In this document: in pieces, positions 55,113 through 64,000 of the stretch | How the letters are laid out: each line of letters begins with the position of its first letter | Numbering within the stretch: position 1 is the stretch's first letter | From: Plotosus lineatus | Taxonomy: Eukaryota > Chordata > Actinopteri > Siluriformes > Plotosidae | NCBI GenBank assembly: GCA_024760905.1 | Contig: CM045729.1 | Location: forward strand, 78,674,050 to 78,738,049 | Reading direction: 5' to 3' | Length of the DNA stretch: 64,000 bases | Program-made: the position numbers and the translations under genes | Notes under the pieces: model-generated | Seen by the model: the letters and a program-made list of their open reading frames with translations, nothing else | Database searches by the model: none | Told to the model about the DNA's origin: nothing

Positions 55113-55708
55113 GCCCCCTCCCGTCGGGAGACTAGATAAGCCGTTAGTTGCGCGCGCAGCTGGGTCAATGCCTCGGGATTGTCCCGCCAGAAGAGGGTGG
55201 ACCGATAGGTGGTGTTACGACGACCCTCGACTTCCCCCTCTTCCTCCATCTTTACGTTAGTTACAGCATCGTTTTCAGGAGCCAGACAGGGAACATTCTG
55301 AAGGACCACTGCCTCATTATATGCTTCTTTCAAGGTGTGTTGTAGAATGAAGCGATAATCCCCTCCAGTTAGCTGACAATATCTGGTAGATCGAATAAGC
55401 ATATCCACGTACGCCAGGGGTGTGTCCGAACCGGGAAGCATGGAGATAATGTCCTTAAGCGCAGCCACGGATGGTGGCTCCACCACAATACCTCTTCCAC
55501 GTTTCTGCCATATACAAGCTACATTCTCCTCAGCCCTAGGTTTAGGTGGCTTCGCGAGCGGAGGGGGATTGGGCTGAGAGCCAGCGTCGGGGCCAATGTC
55601 GGCAGGATTCTCCCAATTTAAATCTTCATCTGTGTCGTCGGAGTCCTCCTCACTTACTGGTGGAGGAGGAGGAGGAAGAGCGAGCGTCGGCTTGGGCTTA
55701 GTTTTTCT
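54962..55708 (-). pseudogene. Gag: proline-rich segment and capsid
   Basis: It is open from just after an in-frame TAG at 55709-55711. First comes a proline- and acid-rich stretch (LALPPPPPPVSEEDSDD), then capsid sequence (VAALKDIISMLPGSDTPLAY, DYRFILQHTLKEAYNEA). This is the structural shell protein of the family. It leaves frame at the G run near 55100. Confidence 0.8.
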
Positions 55709-55843
55709 CTATTTTGGTTTCGCCTCGCGCTCTGGGGAAGACTGTCCTTCCCTCACTGTAAGCAGACTGGGGTAGATGGAGGAGACCTCCACCTGTTCCC
55801 GCGCTTCGGGTGGCTCCAAATGAGTTTCCCCGGGACCGTTCGG

Positions 55844-55855
55844 GTATGGTGGGGG
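55844..55855 (-). other. PPPY late-domain motif in Gag
   Basis: Minus-strand codons CCC CCA CCA TAC, in the same frame as capsid, code PPPY. The family uses it to recruit NEDD4-type ubiquitin ligases for budding. It lies between matrix and capsid, as in gammaretroviruses. Confidence 0.7.
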
Positions 55856-55869
55856 TCCCGACTGAATGC

Positions 55870-56280
55870 TTACGGAGGGTTCAGCCGGGGCCTTAATGAA
55901 CTGGAGTTGACAGCCGCTTTGCCCTTTTCCTTACTTAAGGGTCTTGGTTTGGGAACACTCTGCGTCACCCTTTTTGGCTCGAACAGTTCTTTTAACGATA
56001 GCCAGTACGAACGCATTTCATACCATTTAACATATGCCTCTTTCATGTATTTGTAATCCCATGAAGGGTTGCCCAATCCATCATAAATCATGCGATGCGC
56101 GGATGTCAGAAATCCTGCATCAAAAGTCCCATTTCGAGGAAAGTTTGGTACTTGGTCGAGTCCCTCAGTCCATCCCGCCAAATTGTTGAGCCATGGCTCA
56201 GTATAATAAGCTAGACCACATCTATTCATCCACTCCTTCGGAGTTTCCCGGGGATTAGGCTTTGGGTAGGAATTTCCCAT
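55870..56280 (-). pseudogene. Gag: matrix domain, N-terminal myristoylation-type start
   Basis: The first residues MGNSYPKPNP give Gly at position 2 and Ser at 4, a weak match to the myristoylation rule. About 120 residues of globular, tryptophan- and tyrosine-rich sequence follow (TPKEWMNRCGLAYYTEPWLN). A frame shift near 55905-55925 takes it out of the frame of PPPY and capsid. The start lies 211 bases inside the primer-binding site, a usual leader length. Confidence 0.8.
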
Positions 56281-56491
56281 TGTCTATCTTCTAACAAAAA
56301 CAAAAAAATACGTTGGCATACAGGAATACACGTGCACCTTTTGTATAGCGCTCTTCCCAGTTATAGCAACTGAGGATAAACCGTCCCTTCTAGAGAAGGG
56401 GATAAACCGTCCCTTATAAAAAGGGGATAACAGACGCTCAGATACTGCTAACCAGGTAGTCAAACAAATCTTGTCTTACCTGATCAGGAGT
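56281..56491 (-). other. Provirus leader
   Basis: Untranslated leader between primer-binding site and gag. It contains a near-repeat, GGATAAACCGTCCCTT, twice on the + strand (56373-56390 and 56400-56417). Packaging or splice-donor signals would be expected here but were not identified. Confidence 0.6.
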
Positions 56492-56509
56492 ATCACGTCG
56501 GGGTCACCA
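56492..56509 (-). promoter_or_regulatory. Primer-binding site, tRNA-Trp type
   Basis: The minus strand reads TGGTGACCCCGACGTGAT, three bases inside the 5' LTR. As I know them, this is the complement of the 3' end of tRNA-Trp and equal to the alpharetroviral (Rous sarcoma) site; human ERV-W is also named for tRNA-Trp. The match to 18 bases is by memory and should be searched. Confidence 0.85.
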
Positions 56510-56512
56510 AAT

Positions 56513-57005
56513 TGTGAGAACTCTATCTCTTGCAGAGGCTCTCCTGTGTTCCTGCACGGTCTGGATTCCTGTATCTCAACGTCTAAGAGTACCCCGGGAA
56601 CAGAAGACCACAAACCACCCGAGTTAAATCAAGCTGGTTTATTCATCAACTGCTCAGAGTGTGCTTCTGAGCATAAGCTTTTTATACAGTATGTGTTCGT
56701 GCAAAAAAAGCAGACAAGATACAGAATCAGGTGTCCTTGGTTCAGAGTACATTGGTCATAACATTTGTTCATGAGAGTCATGTGTGAGATTGATAGCAAG
56801 GCAGCTGATAGCTCATATCCGTTATTTTGCTTTAGCGACTTGCGTCAATGCGAAGATTGGAAGAAATAGAACGGGAACAAACAAGGACACACGGTTCGAT
56901 CTGGTTCTTCTAGCATGCATAAGTGAGGGGGGAAGACATTGAGTTACTATCGGTCACAGAGAATAGTTATAGAGTAACATACAGACATATGAATATATTC
57001 TAACA
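56513..57005 (-). repeat. 5' LTR of the provirus
   Basis: 493 bp, equal in length to the other LTR, with the same TATA and AATAAA signals. It differs by about three substitutions, so the pair diverged little since insertion. Confidence 0.95.
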
Positions 57006-57010
57006 CTAAT
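57006..57010. repeat. Target duplication CTAAT (right)
   Basis: Second copy of the 5 bp duplication bounding the provirus. Confidence 0.95.
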
Positions 57011-58340
57011 AAAACCCGATAGCCCTCCTTCTTCAGCTGGACGGCCCCCTTCATCGCAGGTGTCCACCACCGGGTTCGGGGATTACCGCCACGACAAGCA
57101 CCGATGACCTTACGGCCACAGCTATGGGCTGCCGCCTCAGCAATGGAGGCACGAAACATGGCCCATTCGGATTCCATGTCCCCCGCCTCCTCCGGAACGT
57201 CATTGTAGCTCTGCCGGAGGTGGGAATTAAAGGCCTCACGGACAGGAGACTCCGCCAAACGTTCCCAGCAGACCCTGATTACATGCTTGGGCCTGCCAGG
57301 TCTGCAAGGCAACCTCCCCCACCACCGAAGCCAACTCACCACCAGGTAGTGATCGGTAGACAGCTCAGCTCCTCTCTTCACCCGAGTGTCCAGAACATAT
57401 GGTCGCAAGTCCGATGACACGACTACAAAGTCAATCATCGAATTGCGACCTCGGGTGTCCTGGTGCCAAGTGCACTTATGGGCACACTTATGTTCAAACA
57501 TGGTGTTCGTGATAGACAAACTGTGACAAGCACAGAAGTCTAACAACGAAACACCATTCGGGTTCAGACTGGAGAGGCCGTACCTATCGATCACACCCTT
57601 ACAGGTCACACTATTGTTGCCCACATGGGCGTTGAAGACAACGAGTGAGTCTCCCGAGGAAGCGTTCTCCAACACCCCCCCTTAAAGACTCCAAAAAGGG
57701 TGGGTACTCTGAACTGTCATTTGGTGCATAAGCACAAATAACAGTCAGGACCCGTCCCCCCACCCAAAGACGGAGGGACATTACCCTTTCATCAACTGGG
57801 GAGAACCCCAACATTTGGGCACCGAGACGGGGGCAACAAGAATACCCACACTGGCTCGCCGCCTCTCCCCATGAGCAACTCCAGAATAGAATAAGGTCCA
57901 TCCTCTCTCGAGATGGCTGGTTCCAGAGCCCAAGCTATGCGTTGAGGTGAGCCCGACTATATCTAGTCGGTATCTCTCCACCTCGCGCACCAGATCAGGC
58001 TCCTTCCCCGCCAGAGAGGTGACATTCCATGTCCCGAGGGTCAGAGTAAGTAGCCGAGGATCGGTCCGACAGAACCCATGCCTTCGGCTGCCACCCAACT
58101 CACACTGCACCCGACCCCTAAAACTCCTCCCACGGGTGGTGGATCCATGGGAGGGCGGACCCATGTCTCCTTTTCGGACTAAGCCCAGCCAGGCTCCATG
58201 GGCAGAAGCCCGACCACCAGGCGCTCGCCTTCGAGCTCCTCCCCCGGGCCTGGCTCCAGGAGGGAACCCCGGTGACCCGCGTCCGGGCAAGGGAGACTGC
58301 TTCTTGTGCTCTCTCTCAGATGTCATGTGTCATAGGGGTT
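57011..58340 (-). mobile_element. Rex3-like LINE, 5' part with endonuclease, frame-broken
   Basis: Endonuclease motifs occur in order in three frames. 57781-58326 has LGTWNVTSLAGKEPDLVREV and GLTSTHSLGSGTSHLERGWT. 57611-57901 has VICAYAPNDSSEYP. 57011-57675 has FNAHVGNN, SITNTMFEHKCAHKCTW, MIDFVVVSSDL and STDHYLVVSW. The domain nicks target DNA for the LINE. It continues after the provirus at 50053. At least two frame shifts make it inactive. Confidence 0.82.
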
Positions 58341-58407
58341 TTTTGAAAAAAAAAAAAAAAGTTCAAAAACAGTAATACCATATATTATATCATGTATATT
58401 GTAATAT

Positions 58408-58545
58408 GGCAGTGGTGGTCTAGTGGATAGGGCGCAGGATCGATGATCCTAAGGTTGGGGGTTCAAATCCCCACAGTCCCCCCAGTGCAGCTAACTGGGT
58501 TATCAAAGGCCGGTCATGTCTCTCACTGTCTACGATGAGAAAATC
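58408..58545 (+). mobile_element. Family 1 SINE, 3'-truncated
   Basis: Head TGGTCTAGTGG, B-box GGTTCAAATCC, and body to CTCACTGTCTACGATGAG, then it stops. It abuts the start of the Harbinger transposase, so one of the two may have broken the other. Confidence 0.8.
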
Positions 58546-58549
58546 GAAA

Positions 58550-59105
58550 GAAATACACACTCAAACACTTCTGGGTACGTCCATGGCTGAGGGTGGAATG
58601 AATAAATGGTCTTGGGAACTATGACAACCTTCTGGAAGAGCTCTGTTTTGAAGACAAGCAGTCCTTCAACTATCTCTGGGTCCCACTTGACCTGTTTGAT
58701 GAGTTGCTGATGGTTTTGGCTCCTCGACTGAAAAAGAGGGATATGAACTTCAGAAGCGCACTCAGTCCTGGTCTGAAACTAGCTGTCACCATCCGTCATC
58801 TGACTTCAGGCAACAAGTATCCAACTCTGGCCTTCAACTTCAGGGTATCTCGTCACACCATCTCAAGTTTCCTACCAGAGGTCTGTCAGGCCATCATCGA
58901 TGACTACAAATATGAGGTCATACAGTGTCCACATACTGTGCGGAATGGAAATCACTCAGCTGGGATTTCCAGCATAAATGGAACCTGCTTCATGCCATTG
59001 GGGCCTTGGATGGGAAACACGTCGCCATTAGAAAACCACCATCTTCTGGAAGCCTTTACCACAACTACAAGGGATTTTTCTCCATTGTTCTGCGAGCACT
59101 TCTTT
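58550..59105 (+). pseudogene. Harbinger-type transposase, N-terminal part
   Basis: Begins with HFWVRPWL, the family's conserved start. A TGA at 58599-58601 follows in frame, then YDNLLEELCFEDKQSF and FRVSRHTISSFLPEVC. A shift near 58940 precedes [20 protein letters not shown] and [15 protein letters not shown], which carries the first catalytic Asp (LDGKH). An RTE LINE interrupts it here. The nuclease cuts and inserts DNA transposons; this copy is dead. Confidence 0.88.
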
Positions 59106-60190
59106 CTTTTTTCCTTTCAGCTATTCTCTTCAGGGGTCACCACAAGAAAATTATCTGCCTCCATCTCATCCTGTCCCCTGCATTTTATTCTCTTACGCTA
59201 ACGACCTTCAGGTCCTCCTTCACCGCATCCATAAATCTCTTTTTTGGTCTTCCTCTAGGCCTTCTGCCTGGTAGTTCCAACCTCAGCATCCTACTATCAA
59301 TATATTCACTATCCCTCCTTTGCAAATGTCCAAACCATGTCAATCTAGCCTCTCTGACTTTGTCTCCAAAACATCTTACATGTGCTGTCCCTCTGATGTG
59401 CTCATTCCTAATCCTATCCATCCTCGTTACTCCCAAAGAGAACCTCAACATTTTCATCTCTGCTGCCTCCAGCTCTGCCTCCTGTCTTTTCCTCAGCGCC
59501 ACTGTTTCTAAACCATACAACATCGCTGGCCTCATCACAGTCTTGTACACTTTTCCTTTCATTCTTGCCGATACTCTCCTATCACACATCACACTGGACA
59601 CTTTTCTTTAAACATTCCAACCAGCCTGCACACGCTTCTTCACCTCTTTTTCACACTCTCCATTGCTCTAGATTGTGTAGCCTAAGTATTTAAAATCCTC
59701 CACCTTCCTTATCTCTGCTCCCTGTAACCTCACTGTTCCTCTTGGGTTCTTCTCATTCACACACATGTATTCTGACTTACTGAGGCTAACCTTCATTCCT
59801 CTCCTTTCCAGGGCATGTCTCCACCTCTCTAGATTTTCATGCACTTGTTCTCTGCTCTCACTACAGATCACAATGTCATCTACAAACATCATAGTCCATG
59901 GAGAATCTTGTCTAACCTCGTCTGTCAGCCTGTCCATCACCATAGCAAACAAGAGGGGGCTCAGAGCTGATCCTTGATGCAGTCACACCTCCACCTTGAA
60001 TTCCTCGGTCACGCCGACAGCACACCTCACCACTGTCTTACATCTCTCATACATGTCCTGCACCAGTCTAACATACTTCTCTGCCACTCCAGACTTCCTC
60101 ATGCAATACCACAGTTCTTCTCTTGGCACCCTGTCATATGCTTTCTCCAGATCCACAAAGGCACAATGCAGCTCCCTCTGACCTTCTCTG
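59106..60190 (-). mobile_element. RTE LINE copy 4, inserted in the Harbinger transposase
   Basis: From the 3' end (GCCGAAAGG-type tail, minus strand) at 59106 to a 5' truncation near 60190 with [24 protein letters not shown] is altered to FVDD at about 59890-59900. It is broken by stops at about 59603 and 59665. No clear target duplication was seen. Confidence 0.9.
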
Positions 60191-60194
60191 TGAA

Positions 60195-60410
60195 TATGTG
60201 AATATGAAACCATATTCCAGGCGAGGCCTTACAGAGGAAGAATTGGCGTACAACTACAGGATATCCAGAGCACGTCGAGTCTTTGAGAATGCATTTGGCA
60301 TCTTGGTCAATTGCTGGTCGTTCCTACTGTCTACACTGCAACAAGGACCAGATGTCGTCAGACTTATGGTTGAAGCTGCTGTCTGTCTTCACAACATCAG
60401 ATTACTATGA
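60195..60410 (+). pseudogene. Harbinger-type transposase, C-terminal part
   Basis: [38 protein letters not shown] with the catalytic Glu, then [12 protein letters not shown]. The central part with the second catalytic Asp, expected between FFSIVL and MKPYS, is absent from both sides of the LINE. Confidence 0.88.
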
Positions 60411-61030
60411 GATACACTGTCACCCAGGATGCAGTGTTGGACCGAAAAGATGATGACCACAAAATTATTCCAGGTCAGTGATGTGAGACGGTTAATATGC
60501 ATTACTTGGAACATGTGGTGGGTCCCAATAGACACTATAGAGGCCAAGAAACAGTGAAAGCACCTGAAGCTCTACTTCAACAGTGAAGGTGGACAAGTCT
60601 CTTGGCAACCGTATGTCACCAGCAAATTTGAAAATGTACAATCTTGTAAATGATGTGATGTCCTTCATTGAACTCCCTATGTATACTGCTTAGTGTCAAT
60701 ATGCTCCTTTTATTTGCGCCTTCAATAACTCATTCCTAACTACAAAACATGCACAGAAGACAAAACTACAGTGATTATAATTTCAAATACATATTAAACA
60801 TTAAACAAAGAAAACAGAAAACAGAACAAAAAATCAAAATCAAAAACAGAGTGTCACGGTTCACTAGTGGAGTTTGAGTCCTCTAAGTCATGACAACCCC
60901 GTCTGAGCACACTGGAAATGTTTGACAGGCTGGGCTCACTCCCACTTGTGTCTATAGCTGCAGGGGTGGTTGCAGGCGTTGATGTACAGGTAACTGGAGG
61001 GCAAATGACGAGTCGACTGGGTTGTTGTTG
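60411..61030. other. Spacer between the two Harbinger genes
   Basis: Lies between the converging transposase and Myb-like genes. It holds AATAAA-like A-rich sequence but no gene I can recognise. Confidence 0.6.
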
Positions 61031-62227
61031 CTACTCTCCTGAAGACGACGTGGATTGTTGAGGGCACTGTTGTGTAACCCACCTTGCGTCTTGAGATCCC
61101 CAAACAGACATGAGTGGACCAGACAGCTGTGTGGGCCACTGCATCGGTGGGGGGTGCCAGTACTGTTGCTGCTGCCACTGTTGGTGCTGAGGGGGCTTTT
61201 GATGATGATGTTGAAAAAGCTGCTGGTGGTGCTGCTGTGCATACTGCTGAGGCTGGAGCTGCTGCAACTGCTGCTGCATAGGAGGCATCTCCAAGGCTTC
61301 AGCTCTGTCTAAGCAGTCATTCAGAAGTTCTTGGATCTTAAGCTTGGCATGCCAGGACACAGGTTTTGGCAGATTCTTCAGCACAGCTGCCGCCCAACTG
61401 GTGAAACCTGCCCTCTTTGCTTCATCGGCCGTCATCACCTCCCTTCTCTGGTTCAGTAGCTGATTGGCAGCTGCTAGAATCCTGCTAGCTCTGTTGTCAA
61501 GAGTGGACATTTCAGATCCAGACTTTGGCTTCCCACAGCTGGCCTGAGTTAAGGTGGAGGTGGATACCGGTGTAACAGGCATTCGAGCGAGAGGGGTGAT
61601 GGGTCTTGGCTCTTCTGATGCTGCCAGCTGGAGGTCGAGAGGTTCAATGTCTTCTGTCCCCTCTGACATTGATGGCAGGTGAGCTTCTCCAGTGGTCGTT
61701 CATTTGGAACCACCGGAGCCAGCTGCAGCAGCAATCTTGGTCTTCAGGGAAACAATGTTCCTCCTCTTTACCTCGACAATGTGTGAACAGAGGAAGCTAA
61801 AGCTTTCATAAATCCACTGGTCCCTTTGAGACATAATCATGTCAGCTTGTCCCAACTTCCAACATCTCAATTTTCCCAGCCTTGTCCGCACACTCTGGAA
61901 CCACCGCTTCAGTTCATCGTCAGTCTTCTCCATACATGACACCTGATCAGCCCATAGCTTTGCGTTCAAATGTTTGTCTGTCCAGGATCTGAGCTTCTTG
62001 TTGTACAGGCACTCGTTCGTCTGGATGAACTGCACCATGAGCTGTTCTTCATAGTCATTCAGTTTTATATAGACTCTGGCCTTCTTGCTTGGGGCAGTGG
62101 TGCTATCAGCGTCAACATCAAAGTCAGCATCGACATCAGCTTCTTGAACATGAGGCTCTTCTACTGGGGTTTCCGGTGTTGAAGACCATGGTTGCTTGGT
62201 AGTAGTCTTCCTCTTGGCTTTCGGCAT
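61031..62227 (-). pseudogene. Harbinger partner protein (Myb/SANT-like, Gln-rich C-terminus), one in-frame stop
   Basis: 398 codons in one frame, broken by a single TGA at 61700-61702. The N-terminal 70 residues carry basic and acidic runs. About 50-150 is a trihelix/Myb-type DNA-binding domain (YEEQLMVQFIQTNECLYNKK, WADQVSCMEKTDDELKRWFQ, RTRLGKLRCWKLGQ). After the stop come a helical segment (SWHAKLKIQELLNDCLDRAE) and a long Gln/His-rich region. In Harbinger elements such a protein is known to bind the transposon ends and bring the transposase into the nucleus. The gene converges with the transposase gene. Whether the TGA is a lesion or a real end is open. Confidence 0.8.
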
Positions 62228-62289
62228 TGCGGCTTTGCTGGAAATGAATGGTGCTTTGTCTTCCGCGCCTGTATTTATAGTAGAAGCGA

Positions 62290-62900
62290 GTTCATGAGTG
62301 TTCCGTAACTCCTCCGTAAACGTGGTCTAGTGGTATAGTTGTTTTGTGCAATGATCACGGATGTTTCGCTGTGTTTCTTGGTTATTCCGTACCTTCCGTC
62401 TGGGAGCGTGAGTATTCCGTGATGATCAGTGCATGAACGTGACCGTTCCATAGCCGCTTTTGACCATACGGAAGAGGAGGGAAGACTTGCGGAAAAGTTA
62501 CGGAACACTTGCGGTATAAAAGGAATGACTATGGACCACTTGCGGAAATGACGGAATATTTATGGAAGGACTACGGAACCCCACAGAACACTCACAGAAT
62601 TTTTTTCCGTGAACATGCTTTTGATGATGTTCAAAAGCACGCTCACGGAATATTTCGGCCTTCCGGAAGCATATGGAAGTGGAGGAAGACATAAGGAATA
62701 ACTCCGGAATCATACAGAATGATATGGAAGATAAGGAAATAATTGCAGAACCTTTGCGGGTGACAACATTTTTGCTCCCGTAAGTCTGCCGTGCTCCAGT
62801 GAAATGGGGGTATATAGGAAGCTGTATTTTAAGGCACGTGAAATTAGCTAGTCCTTTAGGGGTACCAGTGGCACGTGTTAGGTGTATTCCGTGAGCCAGA
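62290..62900. repeat. Cluster of CGGAA/TTCCG motifs upstream of the Myb-like gene
   Basis: About 16 copies in both orientations, with the octamer ACGGAATA (or its complement TATTCCGT) at least five times. Short direct repeats CACTTGCGG also occur. About one copy would be expected by chance in this length. A role as subterminal binding sites for the partner protein is an inference. Confidence 0.75.
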
Positions 62901-63480
62901 GCGCCAGACATAGCAGGTTATCTTAATGTTCTTAGGTGAGTGAAGGTTCTCTAAGATAGTTGTACATGCTGGAGTTAACGATATACACCTTTGTCAATCA
63001 AAGGTTACCAAGAGTAATTTTATAGAAGTGTGGAAATTATTGAAGGCAATGTCCAATGCTGTAATATGCTCTGGTCCCATCCCAATATGGCGTGGTGATG
63101 TAGTTTACAGCAAGCTATGGTTGCTGAACTGCTGATGTCCAAGTGGTGTTTCGAAAATGAAGTGGGCTTTAGAGATAATTGGAGTACTTTTGCTACATAC
63201 TCACCCAGGTCAGTTTGACAGTGGGGTGGCTGATTGCCCAGCACCACAGGGTGCCCTTCATGTCTGTCTTCATTCTGGTTTTCTGTCTTTTAGTTATGCT
63301 GCCAAAGCCAGTCATGCCGGAATCCCTGTTAGCACTCAGCAATAATAAAATCTTCTATTTCCATTACACTATTATGAGTATACCAAACAATCCTTCCCTC
63401 CTTGTTTTTTTGAGGTACACATTCTCCTTTTGGGATGCCGGTGATTCTGAGCCTTCTGCTTCCTGAGTCCTGTGGTTTGT
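62901..63480. other. Stretch without recognisable feature
   Basis: Short open frames exist, but I see no family motif and no clear Harbinger terminus. Confidence 0.6.
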
Positions 63481-63958
63481 CCTGGTGTGCTGATGCTGGC
63501 TGGAGTCCTCATCTTGGAAGCCCTTCCTGCTTGCTAATGAAGATCTAAATGGACCCAGATGTGCACTAACAGACTGTGAACATGACTTTTCACTGCTGGG
63601 GATATAAACTCTTTCTCACAATTATAGGACTGTGTGTGTGTGCGTGTGTGTGTGTGGTGTGTGTGTGTGTGTGTGTGTGTGTGGTTTGTATCCTTGTGGT
63701 TTCACCCAAATGAGGATGGGTTTCCCTTTTGGGCCTGGTTCCGCTCAAGGTTTTTTCCGCACAACTACTACAGGAGTTTTTTTCTTGTCACCATCGCCAC
63801 CGGCAATGCTTATTATGTGTAGGGGTTATAGCAAATGTTTAAATTCCTTTATACTTTGTAAGCCCCTACTTTTACTGTTTTACTGAGTGAGGCTGCCTTG
63901 TGACAATGTCAATTGTAGAAAGTGTTATATAAATAAAACTGAAAGGAAAAAATATATA
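63481..63958 (+). mobile_element. 3' end of a fish dispersed repeat
   Basis: After a (GT)n run at 63631-63682 comes GGGCCTGGTTCCGCTCAAGG, then GGCTGCCTTGTGACAATGTC and TATATAAATAAAACTGAAAG. I know this ending from many fish transcripts and genomes as a dispersed LINE or SINE-type 3' end. I cannot name the clade. Confidence 0.55.
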
Positions 63959-64000
63959 TATATAAATATATATATATAAAAAAAAAAAAAAAAAAAAAAA
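63951..64000. repeat. AT-rich run and poly(A) at the window end
   Basis: (TA)n-like sequence is followed by 22 A. It is probably the tail of the preceding repeat; the window ends inside it. Confidence 0.8.

Larger units (their letters stand above)
50059..57005 (-). mobile_element. Class I retrovirus-like provirus, 6947 bp, defective
   Basis: The provirus is in minus orientation with gag, pro and pol between two 493 bp LTRs that start TGTTAG and end TCTCACA. A tRNA-Trp-type primer-binding site lies 3 bp inside the 5' LTR, and a purine tract AAAAGAGGGGAAC lies next to the 3' LTR. The 5 bp target duplication is typical of gypsy and retroviral integrases. Gag has a myristoylation-type start, a PPPY motif and a single CCHC finger. 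Gag and protease share a frame across one UAG, and the integrase has DD35E: all gamma/epsilon (class I) traits. At least four frame shifts and two extra stops break the genes, and env is missing. Confidence 0.93.

Noticed and set aside
63951..64000. Terminal poly(A) as a processed-transcript end
   Set aside because: It follows a dispersed repeat and a TA run; no gene lies upstream. It is most likely the repeat's own tail.

Overview
The window is vertebrate nuclear DNA, almost certainly from a teleost fish. The only host gene I can support is the 3' two thirds of an activin type II receptor gene, acvr2a, on the + strand. Its eight exons (transmembrane exon to stop codon) lie at 799-33968 with clean GT/AG junctions and consistent reading phases. 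The teleost assignment rests on the repeats: RTE and Rex3-type LINEs, DANA/Mermaid-like SINEs, a class I retrovirus-like provirus, Harbinger, hAT, Tc1 and pogo elements, and abundant (CA)n/(GT)n microsatellites. An ostariophysan such as a catfish is possible but not shown.

Layout. 1-17318: first visible exon (799-953) and a 16.4 kb intron with SINEs, a hAT relic, two hAT-type/unknown short DNA transposons with clear target duplications, a piggyBac-like element, a broken P2X7-C-like transposon gene and a CCAAT minisatellite. 17319-24163: five exons coding most of the kinase domain, with a nearly complete antisense RTE LINE (18690-21800) in one intron. One 3' splice site directly abuts (TG)29. 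24164-33349: a 9.2 kb intron with LINE 3' ends and pogo/Tigger-type elements. 33350-33968: the last two coding exons. 33969 to about 38.4 kb: probable 3' UTR and downstream region, invaded by a Tc1 relic and SINEs.

38.4-49.1 kb has no gene. It is a dense mosaic of two SINE families, chimeric SINEs, pogo-like elements, an L2/CR1-like LINE fragment and an RTE copy. 49.1-58.3 kb is a nested structure: a Rex3-like LINE (minus strand) split by a 6947 bp provirus (minus strand) with two 493 bp LTRs, a 5 bp target duplication CTAAT and a primer-binding site that matches the 3' end of tRNA-Trp. Its gag, pro, RT-RNase H and integrase are recognisable but broken; env is essentially absent. 58.5-62.9 kb is a Harbinger-type transposon: a + strand transposase interrupted by an RTE copy, a - strand Myb/SANT-like partner protein with one in-frame stop, and a cluster of CGGAA/TTCCG motifs. 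The window ends in a fish dispersed repeat and an A-rich run.

The points most worth a second look are: (a) SINEs built from a tRNA-like head plus both the 5' and 3' ends of the RTE LINE; (b) a chimeric SINE with the same internal junction at three loci; (c) a 591 bp element with 12 bp inverted repeats and a 6 bp target duplication, with its empty site preserved in sister SINEs; (d) the tRNA-Trp-primed provirus with a gag UAG stop in frame with pro; (e) the TG-repeat splice acceptor in acvr2a. All calls come from reading the sequence; no database search was run.
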